Shown here: piece by piece, positions 43,430 through 53,005 of the stretch
Position numbering within the stretch: the stretch's first letter is position 1
Layout: every line of letters starts with the position of its first letter
Assembly (NCBI GenBank): GCA_030549175.1
Contig: JAUKUA010000007.1
Coordinates: 3,472,001-3,536,000 of the forward strand
Reading direction: 5' to 3'
Length of the DNA: 64,000 nt
From: Lasiosphaeris hirsuta
Taxonomy: Eukaryota; Ascomycota; Sordariomycetes; Sordariales; Lasiosphaeriaceae
The notes under the pieces: generated by a model
Databases searched by the model: none
Told to the model about the DNA's origin: nothing
What the model saw: the letters and a program-made list of their open reading frames with translations, nothing else
Translations under genes and position numbers: made by a program

Positions 43430-44000
43430 TGGGGTGTAACATTGGGTTTGGTGTCACGAGTGTAGAAACATAAAAATGTACACGTATCATGTGCCCTTGT
43501 GGAGAGATAGAGTTAGTGGTCTTGAACACTGAGTAAGACAGCCCCGAATTATGAATAGAATGAATGCATGTCGAATGGTCGACGGGATGTCACAATGTCA
43601 ACTAGAATGAAAGTCGGGCCAGCTGTCAACAGCTGTTGCGGCCCAAGCTCCCTGGAGCTTGCTGCTTTGCGCTGTGCTGACTTTCTGCTGCAATGTCCAT
43701 GTGGGACCGTTGAACTCCCCCAACCCTGGAATCGTCGCCAAGGTAGGGCAGCTCGCTGAACTCAATGACCAACGGCCTCAACCTTGGGCTTGGTCTCGCA
43801 TAGACCTCGTCGTGACTCCTAACGCGCCAATCGAGCTCCCAGCGTAGCTACGGATTACCTTCGACGACGACTACCCGCGCAGCCATGAAACTCCCCGGTC
43901 CTCGCGTGTCCTGCTGCATTGCGTGTCCCGGGTTGCTGTCCCGCAGCTCAGGCCCGAGCCTCTGAGATTCTTCGACCAACAAAATTCTTAGGGAGACAGA
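43430..44000. other. Intergenic region NDC1 to DLT1
   Basis: 571 nt with the DLT1 promoter. No other feature is recognised. Confidence 0.45.
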
Positions 44001-45416
44001 ATGTTCAAGGCATCCGCCTTCGTGCATAAAGCCATCTACATCTTCTCGTACTACGTCCTCTACCTCATCCTCCTCGGCTTCCTCATCATCACACCCGCCG
44101 ACCTCATCAACCAGGCTGTCGAGCACAGCCAAAAGTACAACATCCTCGTCATCGCCCTTTGCTACCTCGTCACCGTTCTCGTCCTAGCCTTCATCTACGC
44201 GACCAGGCTGTATATTAATCGATCGGTCCTCGCCAGCATCCCCAAGGGATGGGTTCCCGTCGAGAAGGGCGACGTCCCCCGCGACGTGCGCGCCGTGATT
44301 GTCGAGGCGCTAGGCCGCAGCGCCGCGGTCGCGTATGAGGCGAGACCGCGCATCCCGCCGCTGCCGCCGGCTGTGGGCGTTGTGCCAGGGGAGGAGGTGC
44401 GGGTGCATGGAGGAGCTGATGAGCTGGGGATATCGGGGAGGGAGGGGAGGCGGTTAGTGTGGATGGAGAAGTTGAGGAGGAGCGCTGGCAAGGATCCGGT
44501 TGCTACTGAGGACTTTGACGAGGGTGCAGTCGGCATTGATATCCCGCAGCACAGGGCTGTCTGGGGCGAGGTTGAGCACCCAGGCTGGGCGGCGCCAACG
44601 TCGCCCGACCTGCCGGACTTGCAGTATGACACAGTTATTTCAGAGCTGCCGAGCCTTATTGAGGCAAAGGCGCTCACGCTGGCACCCCCGGATCCGGAAT
44701 CACAGGCTGACCCTCCGTTGCTGGACCCGGAGGCGGTTGGCCTGCTCCAGCGACCGGAGAGTATGGGGCTGCGTGAGTATCTCGAGCATCTCACTGACTT
44801 GGCTGTCCTCGCGCCGCTCCCTACGACGAGCGATTTTCTCGCCAAGTACGAATGTGCGCGGTTCTCTACGCGGCCTGTGACGAACGAGCAGTTTCGCAGT
44901 TTGATGCATCTGTTTGCCGACATTTTACGGAATATGCACCCTCTCAGCCCGTCTGCCCTGGCACGCTACGGGGGCTCCAGCTTCGGGTCTGCCTCCGGTT
45001 CTGCCTCCTACTCGTCCGGCCAGGCGCCATCGGAAAGCGACATCGACAACGATGCACCGAGGCGATCAAGCCCCTCGTCCAGCTCAGGCTCGGCACACAG
45101 CGCGCAAAGAGCGCCGCCCCGCGGTCAACTGCGTACGCTTACCATGGCACCGCGCAACTCGTCGGCGAATACGTGGCAGTTTAGAACAGCGCCGACGACG
45201 CCCAAGAGCCGCCACACGGGGCTGTCGCGGGCATCTAGTAGCGACAGCTTTGCGCAGTCGAAGCAACCGTACCAGGCCAGTCAAGTATCTAGTGGTGTGA
45301 GCATGCGCTCCGGCTACCTCTCGGGGTCGGGCGGGGGGTCTGTCATCAGGCTGGCTACGAGTGACGACGGCGGAGACTTGCCGTATGTGTTGCTGCATCC
45401 GCAGAGCCTACCTTGA
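44001..45416 (+). CDS. DLT1: Defect-at-low-temperature protein 1 family
   Basis: A fungal membrane protein named for a cold-sensitive phenotype in yeast; its molecular role is not known. It is a single exon of 471 residues. Two transmembrane helices lie close together at the N-terminus (about 13-33 and 47-68, SYYVLYLILLGFLIITPADL and ILVIALCYLVTVLVLAFIY). The conserved cytosolic part includes LASIPKGWVPVEKGDVPRDVRAVI. The MGLREYLEHLTDLAVLAPLP and ARFSTRPVTNEQFRSLMHLFADILR regions follow. The last 130 residues are Ser-rich and disordered. The ATG at 44001 has a good context and begins at the first helix. Confidence 0.88.
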   Translation: MFKASAFVHKAIYIFSYYVLYLILLGFLIITPADLINQAVEHSQKYNILVIALCYLVTVLVLAFIYATRLYINRSVLASIPKGWVPVEKGDVPRDVRAVIVEALGRSAAVAYEARPRIPPLPPAVGVVPGEEVRVHGGADELGISGREGRRLVWMEKLRRSAGKDPVATEDFDEGAVGIDIPQHRAVWGEVEHPGWAAPTSPDLPDLQYDTVISELPSLIEAKALTLAPPDPESQADPPLLDPEAVGLLQRPESMGLREYLEHLTDLAVLAPLPTTSDFLAKYECARFSTRPVTNEQFRSLMHLFADILRNMHPLSPSALARYGGSSFGSASGSASYSSGQAPSESDIDNDAPRRSSPSSSSGSAHSAQRAPPRGQLRTLTMAPRNSSANTWQFRTAPTTPKSRHTGLSRASSSDSFAQSKQPYQASQVSSGVSMRSGYLSGSGGGSVIRLATSDDGGDLPYVLLHPQSLP

Positions 45417-47351
45417 TATCGGGAGCCTAGGCGTGAAGCGTTGATGCCTGTTATGATTGCTACGAAGGGTTATACCCCTATAGAGGGAAATGGGGTGGCA
45501 TGGTTGCTTCAGGCTCCGCGAAAGAGTACATGTTTACTGTCTAATGTTAATGTTTTTGAACCCCCCTGACTGTATCTGAATGGAATTTGCGAGGCGAGGG
45601 AGGCGGGCGGTGAGGGAGTAAATGAATCGTCCGCCATATATCCACGTGGCTCTGGCAACATGATAAGGGGCGCGAAACCGATCAGGTGCGATGGCCAATG
45701 GTGTGACAATTGGAGAAAAAAAGGCGACGCGGCAACGCTTGCGATACCCAGCGAGGCGCTGTACCACCCGGAGGATTCAGCAAATGCGGCTCTGTTTGCA
45801 CTCCAACCTCTCGGCGTTTCGGTTTCGGATGCGTGCGGCTGAACTGGGTTCTTCGGCCCCGATTTGGAATGAGACGCGGACATGATTCCATTGACGACAG
45901 CCCCTATGCTGCCTGTGCTATCTACCCAGGATCTCGCGACCAGGACGTGGGAGTCGGGGATTCGTCCCGCGCGAGACCACTTATACGCACCTGCAGCCCG
46001 GTGTCCGTTTTCTCTCGCAGGTAAGGGATCGTGCGTTGGCGGCGTGAAGGAAGCTGAGGCAGACTGGTAGGCTCTCCGCGTCGCTGGGCAATCAGCACTT
46101 TCCCACCCCCGCGTGTCACGGCATCACAGCCTCATCGCCAATGCGGGGAGAACCCAATCACCACGACCACGGGAGAGAGGAGAGGGCTACGATCCAAGTG
46201 CTGCTTTGCATTGTTTGCATTTGCGCTGCATGGACGAGGCCTCCACTAAAGAGGCTGAGACGCATCTAATCAATCTTTTTGAACCCTTCATTCTCTTCAC
46301 CTAGGTGAGGGGGTCGACTCGCAGAATACGCAGTCGCAGGAGGAAGAGGGCTTACCAAGCGACGATACGGCATCGAAGCAACCAGGCTGCACTGCCGTGC
46401 GACTCAGCGACTGCACAACATGGCGACTCCGGCATGGATCTGCTTGGTCGTGACATCATCGCCACTAGTCTTGGCATCCACTAGACTCCCACACTCCCTA
46501 GCAATGTCCATCTTTCCTATCTGGGGATTGCGGAGAGCGTTGGAGGTGAGTCGAGGGCGTGGCAAGCCATGCGCTCGGCGAGCTTGGTGATAGCTGTCCC
46601 CTTCATCGGCTGACCTCGCCGCCCCGTCGTCTCCTGCGTCTGTTACCCAATCCTCCCTGCTCGCGCCATATCGCGAGAACGCGCAGCCAATCCACGCGTG
46701 TGCTGGCATGCTAGAGGACACCACTGGCTAGCGCCGCTCTTTTCTCTTTGTGTTCCTCTCCCTTTCCTCACCGACGTGGTGGCTGAGCTAGGTTCAAGTT
46801 TGATCCGGGTCTGACATGGCGCCTTGCCCCAGTCGGTGGTGATATAACGAGCGCTTGCTCCCCTCGATGACGGCAAGCGAGCTCGAGGCCGAAGCCAGCT
46901 CCCGTCCACACCCATTCCTGTCCTCCTGCCCGAAACCATTACTGTGTGCCTCGAGCTTTTTTTTTTTTCTTTTCAAGTCTCTGGCCCCGGAGATATTAGC
47001 GATTATACCGATATACCGATTATATCCTCGGCCGAGGAGACCTTTTGCTTGTGTGTCCAGGCACAGCGGCAGCGCACGACAGACCGTCTGCATCCTGCAC
47101 CTAAGCGGTCTCGAACCACGCCGGCGGTTCCGGCTCGGCTCTAGAACCCGCCTTTCGCAATACGAATTGCATCCCCTTCCGGCTGTAAGCGCTGCGACCA
47201 AACCAGAACATAAAAACCAATTCCTCGCTTTGACGACAGTCATCCATCATCACACTCAATCTCATCCTCTCACCCCCTGGGACAACCCCTCACCCCTGAA
47301 ACCAAACCAAACAACCCCCAGCACCCAAACAAAACAGCGCCCCCCATTCAA
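45417..47351. other. Gene-less stretch between DLT1 and the glycine-zipper gene
   Basis: 1,935 nt. The last 300 nt are a CT/CA-rich leader for the gene at 47352. The remainder shows only short overlapping frames without features. Confidence 0.5.
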
Positions 47352-48029
47352 ATGGCCACAATGTCCCGCTACTACTACGAAACCGACGACGACCTAGTCG
47401 ACCACCCCCGCCACCATTCCCCCTCGCGGCCGCGCCGCCCGGACGCGCGCCACAGCGCGCCCTACTTCACCCCCACCGGGCCCCCGTACCCCCCTAGCAC
47501 ACTACAGATTCCGGCCCAACAGGCCAACACGCACCGGCCGCGCTCGGTCCCGCCGCCGGGCGTCGCCCTGGTGCGCAACCACTCTCACACCCACCGTCCG
47601 CGGCGCGACAGCCGCGAGGACGACAGCGACTCCGAGGACGGGGACCGCAGCACGACGACGACGCGCAGCAAGGCGCGCCACGTGCTGGAGAATACCTTCT
47701 CGCAGTCGACCTCGGGGCTCGGGGTCGGCGTGCTCGGGGCTATTGTGGGTGGGTTGGCGGCGCGCGAGGCGAGCGAGAGGGGCAGCCATGGCCATGGGCA
47801 TGGTGGGCATCATCGCAAGGAGGGGAAGGGGGTGTTGATCTCGACGATTGTGGGCGCTGCGGTGGTGGGGTTGGGGGCGAATGCGATTGAGAAGAGGGTC
47901 GAGAGGCGGAGGAGGGAGAAGAGAGAGGAGGAGGGGAGGGGGAGGAAGGAGGGCGGTGGGTTTCATGGCAGCGATGCCGAGGGGTTTGAGAGGCGGAGGA
48001 GTCGGGTGAGGGGGCATGAGAGGGATTAG
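47352..48029 (+). CDS. Hypothetical protein with glycine-zipper-like hydrophobic hairpin
   Basis: 225 residues in one exon, no named family. Residues 1-105 are His/Arg/Pro/Ser-rich and disordered (YYYETDDDLVDHPRHHSPSR). Then come two Gly/Ala-rich hydrophobic segments, LGVGVLGAIVGGLAARE (about 122-138) and LISTIVGAAVVGLGANAIEKR (about 161-181), separated by a His/Gly loop (GSHGHGHGGHH). GxxxG spacing in both resembles glycine-zipper hairpins that insert in membranes. The tail is a highly charged Arg/Lys/Glu helix. A second ATG at 47361 is also possible. Coding is supported by one long frame with a CT-rich leader and structured composition, but expression is unproven. Confidence 0.65.
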   Translation: MATMSRYYYETDDDLVDHPRHHSPSRPRRPDARHSAPYFTPTGPPYPPSTLQIPAQQANTHRPRSVPPPGVALVRNHSHTHRPRRDSREDDSDSEDGDRSTTTTRSKARHVLENTFSQSTSGLGVGVLGAIVGGLAAREASERGSHGHGHGGHHRKEGKGVLISTIVGAAVVGLGANAIEKRVERRRREKREEEGRGRKEGGGFHGSDAEGFERRRSRVRGHERD

Positions 48030-49364
48030 GGGGGGGGTTCTTGTCTTTTCTTGATAAGCGTGGCGTGGAAGGGTTTCTTGTTTGTTTTTTTTTTCTTCTT
48101 TTCTTCATGGGGTGGGTGATGTGTCATGATTCTGGATGCAGGATCGGTGTTTTGGCAGAGTAAACAAGGGATACATGGTTGGGAGGTTGGTAAGGGTAAA
48201 TGGTTAATGATGTTATGATGTCAAATCTGCTTGGTCTTTACACGTAAATTGTAGTGTATCTTTCAACTTGGGCTCATGTTTCCGCGCCCTTCCCGGCTTC
48301 AGAACAATGTCAAGTCAGTAACCTCGACCGGGAAATAGGGGTTGAGGAGAAACCGAGAGCAGGTAATGTCTAAACCCCTTCACGGCCCCTGACTTGCAGC
48401 CTTCGACAAGAACAATTTTGTGATAACTGGATATCATTGTGCCACCATGACCACATCCACCCCATACTCCACTACACCATTGATACGAGTGCAAAATTCA
48501 CGCTGTCGGGCGCCCGTGAATAATGGTGGGCTGTCTCTTGCTTCATAGCATCTTCTCCGACGTCGTCAAGGCTCATATTAAGTATGCCTTGAAGAGTCTC
48601 GATATCATTCTGCATTAATGATGACCACCCCCCCCCCCCCCCTAGGTTCTGGTTCAGCTGCTCCACACTGTGTAGGTTCTTGGCGAAGTAACCCATAGAT
48701 ATATCCGTGAATCCTCAACGAAAAGCCCCATCTAGATGCGAGCACCTCCATACTTCAAGCCGAGTGCTCTCCCTCAGACCACAAGGCAACAAGAAGCACT
48801 TACATCCAAACACCCGATATCGAAGCACCAAACCACCAAGGTCAAGACCCCAAGACGGCGCGCGGAGCAGGTTGCAGTACTTGACCACCACGAGCTGCTC
48901 CTTGCCCTTGATAGCGGGACGCTCGTGCGGCCAAGGAGCAGATGCCCAGTCGCAGAGAGTGGCTGAGCGCGGCGAGATGGGGTTTGCAACGAAACTTCTT
49001 CCCGTCGGTCGATCGGCCAGCCCAAAGGTCGGCAACCATGATGAAGGGGTGGTCAAGGCCAGGGAGACTGGAGACAGCGTCAAAACCGAAAACCAGAAAC
49101 TCTTCCATAAATTTCTGTGGAATATGCCTGATTCAAACTGTCAACGAAATTAGGACGGCCGTGACTTCTCACGGTATTTAGAGGCCGACACCGAAAGCCC
49201 CAAAGATATTTCTCCAGATTTAAGCCTCTCCCTTTTTCAACATTAGATGAGACGGTGTCTCCTAGCAAGGTAACAGTATAGATGGATAGATGGCGACACA
49301 GTCACTCAGTTGGCACACAGTCTTTTACATCACTCATACATATTTCTACATAAATAAACATAGA

Positions 49365-49390
49365 TGGGAGGGGGCCATAACCCCCTCCCA
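49365..49390. repeat. 10-bp perfect GC hairpin
   Basis: Arms tgggaggggg and ccccctccca pair perfectly around a 6-nt loop, about 240 nt past the stop codon of the 1,041-residue gene (minus strand). Confidence 0.75.
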
Positions 49391-49460
49391 CCCCCGATAC
49401 TCCAACAATTATCGTACAAAAAAATACAAAAAAAGAAGCCGCGCCATTTTTCGTAACTCT

Positions 49461-49497
49461 GGTTCATCCTCCGGGGCATGCCCCCGGAGGATGAACC
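49461..49497. repeat. 16-bp perfect hairpin in 3' region
   Basis: Arm ggttcatcctccgggg (49461-49476) and its exact reverse complement (49482-49497) flank a 5-nt loop. It lies 128 nt beyond the stop codon of the minus-strand gene ending at 49626, so it is probably in its 3' UTR or at its transcript end. Confidence 0.8.
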
Positions 49498-49625
49498 GCC
49501 CTAACATCCATACTTGTACAACAAGGCCTTTTCAGGCCGCCAGCAGGCCTATTAAGACCCGAAAACGGGCCTCTCTCGAGCCCCAAAGGGCCTCGAAAGA
49601 CCCCGCCAAACCCCTTTCCGCCGGC

Positions 49626-52600
49626 TTAAAGCCCGCCGGCACCGCCCTCCTCCCTCTCCTCGTACTCGGTTGGGCTCACGCCCAGACCCATGTTCGAGGC
49701 GGCGTGGCGGACGCTGGGGCCCGCCGCCCACGCCTCGCCCGTCGCGCTCTTGGCGTGACGGAGGGACGCCTCCGCCTCGCCGCGCTTGGTCTCGCCACGC
49801 TGGGCCTCGCCGCGCTGGGTCTCGTCCCGCAGGACGAGTGCCCGCTCCCGCTCCATCACCGCCTTGAAGAAGTTGGTGATGTCCATCAGCTGCATTTGCT
49901 GATGGTTGGGACAGCCCAGAACGTTGAAGACGTTCTGGGCGTCCAGGAGCTGCTTGGCGATGACCGTGTCGGGCTGGCAGAAGGTGCGGATGCGCAGAGC
50001 CCGCGCGTCGACCTGCATCATGTCCAAGATGCCGACAACCGCCGTGATGGTGGCCGGCCACCCACAAAACATAAACTCCTCGGCGTGGAGTCGCACCAGC
50101 TCGAGCTGCGTCTCGAGGTCGTAGCGGAAGCTGACGACCTTGGGCCGGCCCTTGGTCACCCACGACTCCGAGATCTTCCGGAGCTTGTCGTGGTCCAGGC
50201 GGCCCGCGTTGAACTGGGACGTGATGTACTCGTTCAACGCCGAGGTGAGGACGAACTCGAGCTCGCAGTAGAGAAGACTCTGCTCACGAGGGTTGAGCGA
50301 GATGGCCAGCTTGCGGGGAGTGTGGGTCGGGCTCTTCTCCGAGTCGCTCTTCGACTTGCGCTGAGGCTTTAGCTCGGTGCTTCTGTCAGTCTAAGCAAAT
50401 ATGTTAGCATAGGTATTTAGTCGACTCTAAAATGCTGCTTACCATCATTCCTCTCGCCTTCTTGACCACCTTGTTGAGGAAGCTGGTCTTCTGGGTGACC
50501 CGGGTAGGCGATGGGCTTGGCTGGGGTCCCTTTGGGGCATCCTTTGATGTGCTCTCAAGCCATCCGTTGTGTCCAATCAAAGTTTTGGAAGTCTTTCTTC
50601 CACCAGGAGGAAGGAAGGGGATTAGGGGAGAGAACCCCGGCTCAATAGGTCTAGCAAGCGGAGTACTAACATCGAGGCGTCCTGTCTCGGGAGCAGTTGA
50701 TGGTCGGGCCTCCTCGTCGGCATTAGGGTTCCAGGACTGACTGGTCCAGTCGTGGTAACTTCGGAGGATACTCATATGGCTCGGGTTTGAAACCTCCTTG
50801 TTAATACGAAGGGGACTAACATGGGTTGGAAATTGGTCATCATCGTCTTGAGAGTAAACGGATGAGCTCCCATCACCCGTGACCCTAGTATCAAAACGAA
50901 CAGCAGGTGCAGGAGTAGGGGCCTCATTTGGGTTCTGGACAATTACTTGGTCGCCGCGCTTGCGCTGAGAGGACGAATTGCCATGGAGACGAGCAATCTC
51001 GGTGTTGATAGGTGCCGGGGCTGCTCGCTGCAAGGCTGGTGACGGGTTACGCGAGGGCCAGAACACCGGGGGTGGGGGCTTCATGGCGGACCGAAGTCCT
51101 TTCTCATTGACTTCCGACTGGGGCGCACGAGCACCCCGCTGTCCGGGCTGCTCAGGGCCACCGGCACGGTAGGGACGGCCTGCGAAAGAGAGCTCGGGGT
51201 GCTCAGGACGATAAGAACGACCTCCGACAGAACCCTCGGGGTGCTCAGTAAGATAGGAACGATTGCCGACAGAACCCTCGGGACGTTCAGCGCCGTATCC
51301 ACGACCCTCTGTGGGTTTCTTGGCCCGGATAGGGTAGGCACGACTGCCGAATGATTGATCAGGGTATGTATCACCACCTGTATGTTGGTCGGGGCGATAT
51401 GTGCGGCTCTCAAGAAGCTGCTCGGGGTTCTGGGGGGGCTGAGGGCGCTGGGGACGCTGGGGACGCTGGGGACCCTCGGGATGACGGTGAATATCAGAGG
51501 TGCTGGCATAGCCAGGGAACTTGGCGGGCGAGCGAGCTCTCTGTCTCGTAGGAGTATCCATCTTAGTCGGCGACCGTGATCGAGCTCGTGATCCAGCTCG
51601 CGATCCAGCTCGTGATCCGCCAGCTTGCGATGTGCCAGCTTGTGATTCAATTTGTGATCCGCTCGCTTGCAATGCGCCAACTCGTGATCCAACGGCTTGC
51701 GATCCGACGGCTCTATAGCCGTCGGGTCCCTCAGAGTCAGCATCACCGGGGCTCGAGCCGGCAAGAGTGGAGCCGGCGAGAGTGTGACCGCTACGCCCAT
51801 GCTCCGTGTCTCGCTCTTCACCACGATCATTGCTACCGTCTCGGGAAGGACTTGTGACTAGTTAGTATGTGAAAGACGGTGAATGAGACAAAGAAAACCT
51901 ACACATTGGTGAGCTGGTTCATCTGATCGTCGGTCGGGTCAAGATGCACAAAAATATCCCCCGACGAGTTTTCGGGTCTCAAGAGATGGGCATCAGCTGC
52001 GGCTCTCGAGGCAGCGCGGAATCTGGATCTGAACGGCGTAGAGACTGGAATGAAGTTTCCTGTGATGGCTCTGTTGTCGTCTGGTTCATCTGGCAGATCC
52101 AAGCGAAAGCCAGGGCTGTTCATTCCGGCTCGTCGGTTGCCACGAACAGTTGATGGGACAAGACCACTTCTCGAGACATTGAAATTGCCGCTTCCTGAAG
52201 CCATGGTAGGCAGAGATGGAGCCGTGTTACTCTGAATTGGAGTCCGAAGACCACGTCGTCCTTGCTGAGCCTGTGGAGTGTTAGGTCGCTGGAGAGGAGT
52301 GGCGGCACGTCCTTGAAGAGCTGGCCGCTGCTGGACCGGCTGAGTGGCGATGGGTTGGAGAGGTCTTGAAGGGACGCGGACAGGCAGAGCCTGTCGGGTT
52401 CCTGGTGCTAGGGTGGGAGTGGCAGGAACGCCCTGGGTTGGAGTTCCAGGAGCAGGACGCGGGGTCCGTCTGATGTTTGGTGAAATGGCCTTGAGCATCA
52501 CACGCGTCAATGACTGCTTGACACGACATGGGGCGGCCGGGGAGCAAGAAGGTGCTTTTGGGGAGGATTACTTACGGCGAGAGGACGACTGGGACCCGGA

Positions 52601-53005
52601 ATAGGACCCTCTTCGGGAATGGGATCAAACTCCGAGGCACGATCCGGGGTAGCCATCATCCAGTCTCTTATGTCTTCACTTATCTCTTCTCTATCTCTGT
52701 CTTGAATGCGGGGTGGTCGGGTCAGTTGTAGGTCAGGCAGGAACGACGGACTGTTAGGGCTCACCGTAGCGGAAGTTCAACAAGTCCAAATAATTTGCCC
52801 AGGCCTCCCGCCGGGCCCTTGTAACGTTTCTAATAGGACGCAAAGAGGCGAGAACAAAGCTACCAAAGAGTTGGCGCGGTCGTCGAGGACCTTCCGTTAG
52901 CTCTATTCGGCGCTGGATTCCCTCGGGGCTTCGTGGATCAACGTTTTCCTGGCCGGTGAGGTATGGGTCGCTGAGTGAGGAGAGGAGCGACTGCGTCCTT
53001 GGCAT
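49626..53005 (-). CDS. Large low-complexity protein with conserved-looking C-terminal block, function unknown
   Basis: Five exons are inferred (52765-53005, 52576-52700, 51903-52489, 50443-51850 and 49626-50390), giving 1,041 residues; all junctions keep frame. No named domain is recognised. The first 790 residues are mostly disordered and repeat-rich: a Gly-Ser-Arg array (about 365-400), a PQRPQRPQ tract, and a tandem motif of about 15 residues like RPEGSVGNRSY and HPEGSVGGRSYRP repeated four or five times (about 480-550). The C-terminal 255 residues contain a well-ordered block, LNPREQSLLYCELEFVLTSA then FRYDLETQLELVRLHAEEFM and TITAVVGILDMMQVDARALRI, likely the functional domain. The protein ends in a charged RGEAQRGETKRGEAE repeat. 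The start at 53005 is the first ATG; the upstream frame begins with GTG. Confidence 0.65.

Larger units (their letters stand above)
48030..49625. other. Gene-less stretch with 3' hairpins
   Basis: 1,596 nt between two convergent 3' ends. It contains a C/G homopolymer near 48630-48643 and two strong hairpins close to the end of the 49626-53005 gene. Short frames on both strands (48700-49100) overlap and show no domain; a decayed gene cannot be excluded. Confidence 0.45.
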
